In this document: positions 28,101 through 40,100 of the stretch, one piece after another | Layout: every line of letters starts with the position of its first letter | Position numbering within the stretch: the first letter of the stretch is position 1 | DNA from: Stichopus chloronotus | Lineage: Eukaryota; Echinodermata; Holothuroidea; Aspidochirotida; Stichopodidae | NCBI GenBank assembly: GCA_021234535.1 | Contig: CM037840.1 | Location: forward strand, 1,673,801 to 1,737,800 | Length of the DNA: 64,000 nt | Reading direction: 5' to 3' | Notes under the pieces: generated by a model | Told to the model about the DNA's origin: nothing | Database searches by the model: none | The model's input: only the letters and a program-made list of their open reading frames with translations | Translations under genes and position numbers: made by a program

Positions 28101-31100
28101 TACAGTACTATCTTATCATATCTTGGAGAAAAAATATCTCATAGGTAATCAAAAGTGACATGACAAATCACTTCTCTCTGGATGTGCAGCTCAATTGTTA
28201 GATAAAGATTCCTGGGAGACTGATACCTGTCTAAGTGACCTCAGAGGTCAGTGGTCACTTATCAAGCTAAAAAATTCTCTCTGTGTGCAAGAAATTTTGT
28301 CTTAGTGAAGCCAAATATAAAACCAATTGCTTGTCTTTTGTTAATTTTGTACTTACAAGTTCTATCAAAACAGCTCAGGAAATAGTAACACATTTACAAC
28401 GAAAGGATTAGAAAGGTATGTATTGCATTTTGTGGGCACTGCATTAAAAGTCACAGAATTCAAATTTATAACACCAAAATTAAAAAAATGAATTTGTCTT
28501 GAACCTTTCCTTCAAAAACTAGAGCGTTAAAGAGGAACCGTAGTGGGTGTTGCAATCTCAAACTGCACTTAATTTACATTTACAAACAATAACAAAAGTA
28601 ATGGTGTTATCTTCACAATTACTCCTCTCTAAATATAACGTCAAACCTTCCACCAATGTTGTACAGTGCATTGCTATTTTGAAAATGTATGACTTATCAC
28701 ATGCAACAGCAATACTATGTGATATGGGCAGGTGCATTTGTGATGTCACAATCATGTAATTCTGCAACAACATGGCAACTTGCAGGTGAATAGAAAGTAT
28801 ATTCATTAAAACTTCATTTTTCCTTGGAGGTGAATTTGTTGTACTACCCAATGGTGTCTTCTTATTTGAAAAATGATACTTGAATACTCAGGAATATTTG
28901 AAAGGCTGTACAACGGTTTTCCTTCAAAAAACGTTCACAAGCTTTTCACACTATGGCCTCTGATGACCCCATATGACCTTTGACCTCCATGAAAATCATC
29001 ACAATTTTATTTAACCATGAGGGAGTACATACCCTATGAGTGTTACACATATTTCCTGAGATACTGCAAAAATCTTTGTCTATGACTGCTGGCGACCTCA
29101 TACGACCGTCACCTTTGACCCACACCAAAAACAATCCAAACTGAGATCTTTATATGCCCTACCCACACACCAACTTTCACCATTCTTATACCTTCCCTTC
29201 AAAAACTAGAGTGGTAAAAAACTACAGTGATAAACTGACTAGAGTGATAACAAGATTGTTGTTACACACACACATACAAACACCTACATCAAACCAAAAT
29301 CATCATTGCATAGATTCCTTGCCTGCCTTCGGCAAGGAATAAAAAACTAATGTGCCACACCATTCCGGGTTGTTTCTATATGTCTTTATCATTGATACCT
29401 ACCACATTTTCCGGATTTATTGTAGGAAGGAACAATGCATGTTCTGGTCAGCTTTAATCATACATACTATACTGTCATTATGTAATTTCACATTGTCCAT
29501 AAACCTGGTTAATTGTTTAAACATGTATCATCTTTAGTACTACACCACATGGTCGATGACCTTTGACGTTTGGCTTGCCTTTCGGCATGTGTAGGGATGG
29601 AAAAGACTGGTAGAAATATTAGGGAGGGGAGGGCGATTGAAATAATGTACCTTCCACAGGGAGAAAATTGTCTCTGAATATTGGGGACACTTTCCCATGA
29701 TAATAGTATTTAGGGCTTCAAGGTCAAGACTGTACACAAAATTTCCAAACTTCCATATTTGCATGCACGTTCCCCTCAGCTCACTTCTAGTCTTCTAAAA
29801 GAAATTGTATTTTAAATTTTCTATCAGTGGGAAGGAAGTTGAAAGCAAGTATGGTCTCACAGTTTCCACATGCAAAAAGAGCCTTGTGTGGAACTACTTT
29901 TAAATGTAGTCCTCTAATTTCAACCAAGGCAGAGTTATGCCCAAAACGGTTGAGTGCCAGCAGGACCTATCTAAGTGGAGCATCATCATCAATTGGCAGG
30001 GAGCATACAAGAAAATTTTGGGAATTTTAACCCGTCCAGATGGCCGGAAGCACTTTCTACTGTACTGTAGGTGTTTTCAGCTGTATATACACAGCCAAAA
30101 CTAGGACTCTTTTATCTGTAATGCTCAATAGACAAAAAACTAGAGCACCAATCGGTGCAGAAGCCTGTACCTCAACACCCTGAAGGTACCATTCATGTAT
30201 CATTATGTCAAATCATACGAACCACTGACTGAGTATCACTATACCAAATCACCAACATTGTACAAGAGAATCTGTAGAACTGCACAATTTCAAAATTTTA
30301 TAAACTAGGGCATCAACAGTGCAGAAGTTTGATCTTTGTCAATAAATTAAATTTGTGAAAATTTTGATGGGTACTACCAAATAATGCTTTCAATTAGTAT
30401 CACTTTTCATATCAATTATGAAAACTGTCAATTTTTATTAATTTTCTTAACTGGCTATGGGTACAGGTATAAGAGTAAGTAATAATGTGGAAAACTGAAT
30501 GGCCACTAGTTTCCCAAAACCAGTTTAAATCATTAACTCCCCACTCATTAATGGTCATTTGTATGCGACTCATAATGGGGAACCACTTAGTTGACCATCG
30601 ATCTGTCACTAGAAACTTAACACAAAATTGGCACATTTGTGATGACTAACTGAAGTTCAAGAAACAACATAATGTGACCCTTTAATGTATATACTTGTAA
30701 AGATACCTGAGGGGATATAGAGTTTCAGTTAGTACATCAACTGCGACCATCCCATTACTCAATTATCATTCATGTATGAATGATTCATGTATATTTAAGA
30801 TGTGTACAGTAGGACAGTTTAAAGGGGCACTTTATTAGTAGGAGGGAACCATAGACTACAAATTCATGAACACCCTATGCTAACCACTAGCAGAGTATCA
30901 TTATGACAAACCGTCATTGTACAAGAGAATATGTAGGAGAAGAACTTTGCAGAATTTCCTAAAATGGACCACAGGGTCCACATGGGACTTTGGACGGAAA
31001 CATTTCTGTACACCCCACATGAACTGCAGTACCACCCAAGGAACATTGTGTCCAAGTTAGATATACATCAATGGAAGCGTGTGAGAGAATGAGCAGCAGT

Positions 31101-34100
31101 TCGAACAGAATTTCACATAGTGGGCCGTTGGGCCTACGTGGGGTCATGGACCAAAAATACCTACACAGCCTGAAGGAACCATTAACTGAGCATCATTGTG
31201 ACAAACCATCAACATTGTACAATGAAATCTGTAGGATGAGAAGCATTTTGTAGAATTTCATAAAATGGACCAAAGGGCCCACATGGGACATTGGACAAAA
31301 ATGCCTGAACACCTGAAATGGTCCATCAACAGGGTTGTCACCAGACCATTTTGAGAGCTGGGTAATTTGTGATCACCATCCTGGGGGAGGGGTCTAAGGG
31401 GACCTCCCGTTTGAAAAATGTTTGCGGCCTGGAGAGTGCTTAGATGTAAAATGGTGCACTCTAGATTATAAATTATGAATTCGGTACTTTGGTTTCAACC
31501 AGTGCAGAAATGTTTAGGCTTACTTTGCCATTTTGAAGTGAAAAAAGGATAATCACTCAGAATTCTAAAGAAATCTAACAAATTTTATTCAGTTAAGTTA
31601 CGAAATTTGTGCCGGGTGGTGATCCTGACATTGACGGCGAGTGCCTGGCGGAGATTTTGAGAGCTGGGTTGCACCGCCCGGCACCACCCGACCTGGTGAC
31701 AACCCTGTCCATCACCCAACGAACAGTGTGTCTAACTTTCAGACAAATCAGTGAAAGTATGCAGGAGGAGAAGTGTTTTGAACCATTGTGGACAGATAGA
31801 GTGGGCTCCATGATCACATCTATGTACTCACCAGCATGCTGGTATGAGGCTAAAAACTTTTTACACATGGTGGGTTCAAGGAGATGAAACAGATTCCTGG
31901 TATACATATTGTGCCCTGTGCATACTGTAGCTATTATACTCTAGTTGCAGTAAATATGAAGAGTCTCCATTTGCCTACCTATCTTTACTACAGCATACAT
32001 GTAAAAAGCAGGTGGACAAAGCAAGCAATGCCATTGTCACTACATCTTACAACTCAGTTCTCATGGAATGATGGTTTAGTAAGACTTGTGTATATGATAT
32101 TGACACCACCAGGGATTCTCCACCACCTAGATTCTATGGGAGGTTGTGAATGTGAAACTGTCCAATGTTGTATATAGGTACAATTAAATTGGGTTTCTTG
32201 TAGATAATTACCTGCATATAATGTGGAACTTTAAAGTCAGATCTACTTAAAACTATCATGTTTCTTTCAAGACAGTCAAGTTTATCAAAAGCTATTGTAT
32301 CAAAATGCTTTGTAACTGTGTGACATCAGATTTATCACAAAAAATGCATTGTTCTGATATTAGATATTATTATTATTATGTTATCATTAGATTTTTTTTC
32401 AAAAGCCATAACATACGCCAAATGCAGTTGAAACAAGTAAGAGCAAATTTATTTAATTTTCATGAAATATCAGTCTCCTTTGATGATCAGTCCCATTACA
32501 TACAAATATGCTGGATGCTTAGAAACTGTCAGGTTACCACTAGTCTTTTGTTTTCAACAGCATACAGACCACCAAGGGTATATTCCAAACGTCCAAAAAG
32601 ACGGTGCCCCTTCTGTTCGAAGTTAATTGCTGGATCACAATTGACCCGGCATTTGAAGGCGATGCATAAGACTGAAGAGGAAGTCAGTTTCGCTCTCCAG
32701 CAACCGAAAATGACTCAAAAACATTTATTCTGTCAACTAATGAAAAGGGGACTACATGCAGTGAACACAGGGGAAGTCCTTACTGGCACACAAACCATAA
32801 CAAGAGTGAGAAACCAAGGAAGTTCTGAAACAGTGATATGTAGCATCTGCAAAGGTGCCTACAGCAAGAGGAATTTCCCTAGGCATAAAAAGTCTTGCAG
32901 TGAGGCAGAGAGAGCTGAGATCAAGACTACAACACCATCGCTTCCATATGGCATGCCTCCTTTCCTACAATTGCATGAGGTGAATAGCTTTGCAGCTAAT
33001 GTTTTAATGAAAATAAAAAGAGACGAAGTTGGTGCCATGGCCACAACAGACCCAACCATCTTGATGATAGGAAAATTTCTGTGGGCAGAAAAACAAAATA
33101 AGGTGGACAAGGTGATGGAAGGCCGGAAGTCAGTTATCAAGGCAATGCGGCGGCTTGCTCTGTTGTCGCTTAAATTCCGAGAAAAGATGATCCAGAGTGG
33201 TAAAGACATTGCAGCAGTGTCAACAGCAAACATGTTCGAGAGAAGCAATTTTTTTGAACTAGAGGAGAGTGTCGTTGCAATTACAGGATCTGCAGATGGG
33301 TTACTGAAATACGGCCTTAAAAATGAGATTAAGTACCTTGTGAGAAAGGTAGCTCTTATTCTCCACTCAAACTATCTCATTCAAGGACAGGATGACAAGG
33401 CAGGAGCAGTAAACCTTTTTTTGTCTGATTTTAAACTGAGACAACACAGCATGTTCAGCGATGCCGAATACCAACTCCTTAAAAATAGACAAGTAAAACA
33501 AAGAAAGCCTGTACAGCATCCACAGGAACAAGATATTGAAAAAATGCGTGACTTCACATTCCACAAGATCAAGATTCTTCTAAAAAAGACAGGACCATGG
33601 TCTTCTTCTGAATTCTGCAAACTGCGAAACCTTGTTGTAAGTAGACTAACGCTGTATAATGCCTGGAGAGGTGGAGAGCCATGCAGACTTGACCTGCTAG
33701 AATGGAAAGATGCCGAAGATGGTAACTGGATTGAAGCTCGAGATGCATCCAACATCACAGACCCGCTGGAAAAGCATCTGCTCGCAACCACAAAAATAGC
33801 CTATCAGACAGGGAATGGCACAAATCGACTGGTGTCGATCCTTATTCCTTAGGATTGTATTGCACCACTGAAGTTGCTGGCTGATCCCATGTTGAGGACC
33901 ACTTGTGGTGTACACTCTGCCAACAAGTATGTTTTTCCATTCACGCAGGGTTCATTAGATCACCCCAGTGGATAGCAGTGTGTGCGCACTGTGGCACAAG
34001 CAGCACAAGTTGAGTGTCCTAATAAAATCACAGCAACGGAGACGAGGCATCGCACGAGCACAATGTATGCTATGCTGGATGTGTCCCCACTTGAGAGGCA

Positions 34101-37100
34101 AAGATTCTATGAACACATGGGCCACCCAGAGGGGATCAACAAGCACGTCTACCAGACTCCTCTCGCAGTCTCAACAACCACAACTGTTGGAAAACATCTT
34201 TTTCGTTTTGACAAAGGTAGGTACATCTACAACATGCAGGATGTGAAGTGTTGCATGGACCCCTTTTCTGTCCACAGTTAAGACCATATTTTATGATGCC
34301 AATAACTATGAAAAAAAATTGAAGTTCAGTCACCTTATCCATCTTGAGACACCATGTCTACAAACTTTTCTAAGCTATGATTTTGCTAACCTTCGTACAA
34401 ATTGACTAGGGTTGGGCGGTACCAGTAAGAACGGGCGCTAGTACCAGTACAGTCCTCCGTGCACATGCACGTTTCTTAAAACGGAAAATAAGTCATACAT
34501 TGATCCACTCAAACATGTATCCAAATCACTCATGAACCTTCAATTTCAGTAAAAGATAAAGTAAAATTATGTTGTTAAACGTGGCCTTGTTTCTTTTGCA
34601 CACTCAGTACTTTTGTAAGTTATAAGAAAAGAAATGTTAACATGTTTGTTGTACAGTAGACACCTACTGCACATTAACGTTACTGTGCTAGGTGAGTCAG
34701 TGTCGAAAATAATATGCCAAAACTTTACATGGTTCATACAGACTAATACTAACATCTAGCTAGACAGTCAAAGGACTTTTTGATTCCTTGCCAATATCTC
34801 ATTTGTTTTCATGCCCACACATTCACTTACCCTCTAAAGTAACCAGACAAGAAGGGAATGCACTACAGTATATCAAAATGAAAAACAAAGTGAAGCAATA
34901 ACAACCGCATTCTGTGTCACTTATGGGTTTGAAGTTAGAAGGTGCTGATATGAATGAGTAATGTCAATCACTCAGCATTGATGAAAAGTTTGGTCATGAA
35001 GGATGGAATCTTTTGAACAAGGTATTTTACAAGTCGATGAAAAGCAGTTTGTGGCTTTAAGTTGCGGTTATGATTCCAGAGTTACCAAAGGCAACCAGGA
35101 ATAGATCTTGCCTTCCAAGGGAGTGTTTGGTGTTACTAAAACAACCAAATACTTTGTAAATCTTGACAGGAAGTTGCTGGCAACTGGGAAATTCTCTGAA
35201 TGATTAGAAATATTAATCTTTTTTGACATTATTTAACATCATTTGTAATTGGCTCAGAGAATGGTTGAATTGGCTCAGAGAATCATGGTTGTAGGCTATA
35301 ACAAAACAATGATGTCCGTATGGACTTTCTAGTACTTGTTTGTAGCATCATAGTTTTAGACAATTTTGAGATTGGATGTTAAAATTAACAGCACATTTCA
35401 AGGATAATTTGTATTAATTTTTAGCTTAACCCACGAAGTGTGGGTAGAGCTTATGTGGTACTGTAGGGGGAGAAAATGTCTGTCTCTCTGTTCAAAAGCC
35501 TACTTCTTCTGCAGTTACTGGTGGATTTTTCTGAAATTTGCAGTGAAGGTGCCACATTGGGATAGCAATACAAGTTGTTCCTAACTACATGATAGGACAA
35601 AGGGAAGTCATAATTTTTGGCTATTTTGATCATTTTTCCTTGTGCTTTAGATACTTTTTGAAGTCTCGCTCCCTTGATTTGTGTGGTTATATTATGTGGT
35701 AGTAGTGAGTTGAAGTGAGCTTTATCTGGAGGGGCATGCTCACCACCTTAAATGAATAGCCTCAAGCTAAAGCTTGCATAAGACAGTTTTCAGTCACTTT
35801 GTTTTGACTGTTATTCTTGGGCATTACTTGTACTCCCTGTAGAATCCAGTGTCCACTGTGTACACAACTAATGTACCATAATGGCAAAGTTCCCTGACAG
35901 CTAATTTTAGAATCTACTACATAGCCCCCCTTGCTAGTTGTGTGGACATTGCATACAGAGGGGTTATTGTTCTTCACCAGTTGTTTCCCTGGTCTAGCTG
36001 GAATGGTTATCAGAGAATGTTAGGGAGTTGAGGTTTGGTCTTGGCTTGGTCAAGGCCCTGCACTAGTGGCATAACCAGACTTTTTATTTGAGGCGGGGGG
36101 GAGGGGGGAGACAAGTGATTATGGCACTTTCTAAGTGTAGTGTAGCATACCACTAAAATTTTTGCCAAAAGTTCCTCTCATAGTGCAGGAATTGGCAGTT
36201 CCCAACCTCCCAGAACTTGTGAATTGTGGCCAAATATTCTTCATTTTTGACAAACCACATTTAGAAATTTACACTTCCAAAAGGTCAGTCTCTTCAAGGG
36301 TTGTGAGTGAAAGCCAAAAAAAGAAATTGTTGATAAATTTTTGATAACATCAATAGTGCTAATTTAGTTCAGTTTAAATTAATGTATTCAGGCACTTACA
36401 GGGCGGTTCACTAAGTAGAGATGCAACATTCTTATTTGTCAACAAAAGCCTACATATTTCATCATACTAGATTCTTTTCTTTTCATTAATTTGTTTTTTA
36501 CGGAATCAATATTAGACTCCACACCACTTAGCAGCATTTGCTTAAAGGGACTCATTGAGTTGACATCAATAAAGTTTGTGGTGGTTTTGAAGGATATAAA
36601 CACATGACAATACTTACAATTAGCATAAGTAGTCAAGTTTCACATCCAATAGTTATGAAAACTGTCAAAATTTTCAAATTTTTGACTGTTAGTTGCACTG
36701 GTTGTGTGCGTGTGAATGTTGTACTAGTATGAAAAGTGTCTGGTCACGAATTTTCATAAACCAAATTAAATCGTTAATTACTTACTCATTAATGTTCCAT
36801 TGTATGTGAAACATTGGGATCTTCTTAGTTTGACCATTTGTCACATGTGTGTGAAGGAAACTTGACGGGTGTAGATAAATTTAGTGAATTTCAGGAAACA
36901 ACTCAATGAGCCTCTTTAAAAAATGCATGGTGTGGTTTTCATCCAATACATTTTTTACTCACCAATTTCATTGGGGGTAGTGGGAGGGGACAATTAGACA
37001 TTTGACAGCCCCCTCTGGTTGTGTCACTGCCCTGCATAAACTCGTGGCATGTACTAGAAGTCTACTTTGTGATCCCTATCCCTGTCTCCTGTGGGCAGTG

Positions 37101-40100
37101 TTATATAGCTAAGCTTTATCCCTGAAACCAGGAAGTTGCTATTTGTCAAATAGCAACTCCCTGCTGAAACAGACCAGCTGCGAAAGTTAATTGCTAGGTC
37201 AACAGTGTTTATGTGCTGGCCAGCCCAACATGAGTTTGTGTACAGTATGAACCATGTTAGGACCATAGATGTATTCCAAATTAATTTTCAACTGGACACT
37301 TCCTAACATCAGAAGGGTTGAGCAACTGCAGCATCGCTGCTCTAGTTTGGAAATGGTACCGTTTCTAATAAATTAAGTCAGTACCAGATGGATTTGTAAA
37401 GCCACCAGGTTCTACCGGTAATAGTTATTAAAAATTTAAATTGGTACCAAGTAGACCCAGTTACCAAAATACCGGTACCAACTTGACTACCGGAATACTG
37501 CCCAACTCAAAAAATGAAAAAGATCATCAACTCATCAAGAGCAGCCATTCTTTACAGTTTGTGCTGTTAACAACCATTAATGTTAACAATTGAATTGTTA
37601 GTGACTCACTCAATAATGTTCATTTGTATGTGACACATGAAGATCATTTATCATTAGCAGGAAACTTAGCAAGGAAAATTGAATGAATTTCTGGATTCAA
37701 CTCAATGTGTCTTTTAAATTTGGAAAACCATTAGGGCTCCATGGCAACAGTGCACACCTACATGAATAGAATGAGATCCAAATTATTGTGCCATCTACTG
37801 TACCGTGTTTATTTCAATAAACAGACCTCCGATATTTACAGAGATGGTTCAGACATGATTTCTAGTGTTTTTCACATCAAAAAAGAGTATTTTGGACACC
37901 AAAAGCATATTTTCTTCAAATGATTCATGTTAAAACATAAACGATTTAAAACACTTTAAGCACAGCAGTTCAAAGTGATTGGCAATGTATGGTACTACAG
38001 TACTTACTCTAACATAGGCAACTGTACTCTTGGCCTAACATTGGACTATAACCACATTAGCTGAGGCTACTTGTTAGAACTAACGTTTGCTACACTAACA
38101 GCTTTGTCAACCACTGTTAACGATGAAACACAACTTTTGGTGTATTTAGATTTGTATGTTTGTTACATAGCTGCACAATTTCCGTATTTTTAACGATTAA
38201 TGCGTATTCCCATGTTTCAAACTAAACTTTGTACATAATACAGGAAAACCCTGCTAGGTTGCATCTTTGCATTTAAAAGGATGGTCCAGCCACAGAGTTA
38301 ACTTTAATATGTTAGCTGATCTGAACATTCTGGTAAAACTTCCATTCCGCTTCTATGTTTGGTTCTCGAGATATTATTAGTTGATGTTACCCCCTTTGCA
38401 ACCAACTGTGAAACTGAAGCACGCAGGAACCACACCATCTCTTCACATTGATGAAGAGTTTTGTTTTCTTCATTATTGAATTTATTATTTTGACCTTGAT
38501 ATTAAAAGGTGGTCAGTTTAAGTACTGATTTTGTGAAAGTCGCAGAGTTTCCATACCTCTCATACATTTACAGTATGATAGCACTAGATATTGAAGTATT
38601 AAATTTGATGTTAATTAAACATGAAATGCTTTTACAATGTGGAGATATGACATCACTCCTGCTTGCTTCAAGTTAACTGCTGGTAACAAATGTGGCAACT
38701 TCAACTGCTCATATCTCTGGAATCACACATTGGAATTGAATGGAAGTTTCACTTCAATGGTCAGATGTACTTGCTCTTCAACATATCACAGCTATATTTG
38801 TGAATGGACTATCCTTTAAATACTTTGGCTTAGAAATATCTATGAAGAAGGGAGTTGAACCAACTGATGCATTTGCCAGCTTTGTGACTTTTTCAAAAGG
38901 CTAGAACTGACTGCTACAGATTGTCCATTCTGCATGCACCCTGCTTTCAATGCACAAAACCGTTTTATTTTTTTTACTAATTTATTTTCATTTACTTTCT
39001 ACTTACCTTTTTCTATGCACTGAGTATGCCTTAAACCATTTTTTTGTTTACTTTATGTACTGTAGGCAAATCATCCTCATCGAACAAAAGTGATGGCAAA
39101 GCTGATAGGAGTGCTTTAAGTAAGTTAACCAGTTTAGTTTGTTCTATACAGCCAGTGAAAATAGGTTTCCCTTCATGTTTACATGCAAGGGTCTCAAAAC
39201 ACACAAATGGAGTCATCATGAATTCACTAGTATTGTGGAAACTAACCATTTAAGATACTGTATCCAGAATAGTACAGTATTACAGTAGTTGTATGTATTA
39301 AGCTAGCCTTATTGTTCAAAGTGGTTGGTACAAAGTTTTGAGGTTTTTGGCTCCATGAAAACAATGCACTGACATTACAGTATATCAGTGTTTCAGTCAG
39401 TTTGACATTTTCTAATTATCCTCTGATGCATCTCTTCAACACTAAATCCTAATAGGACATGTCCATTATCCAAAGGAGAGTTTGTTGTCCTGTTTTGTTT
39501 TTTGGTTTTGACCTAAATGACCTTACTGTATAGTAATTGCACCCAGGGTTGGAAATTCGCGGTCCGCTAGTCCGCCAGCGCACTAAAAATAAACCACTTC
39601 TTACTAAAATTACTTCCATGTATTCCCATGGTCTGCCAGTGGCGGACCAAAACATTGAAAGCAATTACCGACATGCTGAGTTTCAAAGTATGGTCAAACG
39701 TTTGCCGACAACAGCTTTGTACTGAGTAAACCCATCACAAATTCACAACACCAATGAACGAACATGTGCGCATGATAGTAATGCCGTAAATCAACAGTAT
39801 TAATGAACATACAGGCACCAGTCGACACTGCGCATCTTGTGCCACAATGTTGTAGACAGTATGCTCTATAGTAATTTTGTATAACGATCACCCTGAAATG
39901 TGATCACCACGCTGTTTGAATGGATTCTGTACGTATGGTACATGTGCAGTGTGCCGTACGTAACCTGTTGTGCATCAGCTGGTTGTGGAGAGTACTGCGG
40001 GATTGTACAAAAAGTAACCCTATTCCAACAAATCTCCCAATACCTTGGCTGAAACTTACCTGACGATATTTAGGTCTACATTTATTGAAATAATCAACAA

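Noticed and set aside
29314..29345. Hairpin followed by CTAA, resembling a Helitron 3' end
   Set aside because: The other copies of the hairpin (23.3 and 44.1 kb) are not followed by CTRR, so a Helitron is not supported.
31593..31907. Open frames on both strands with a GC-rich, protein-like look
   Set aside because: Half of it is the hAT MITE at 31330-31707; the rest has no splice sites or recognisable motif.
32305..32560. N-terminal 85 codons before the nested recombinase
   Set aside because: AT-rich, low-complexity translation (runs of Tyr, Phe and Lys) ending in a good polypyrimidine acceptor, so intronic and not part of the protein.
32859..33915. Minus-strand open frames of 65-136 codons
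   Set aside because: They are antisense shadows of the nested recombinase frame, which carries the recognisable motifs.
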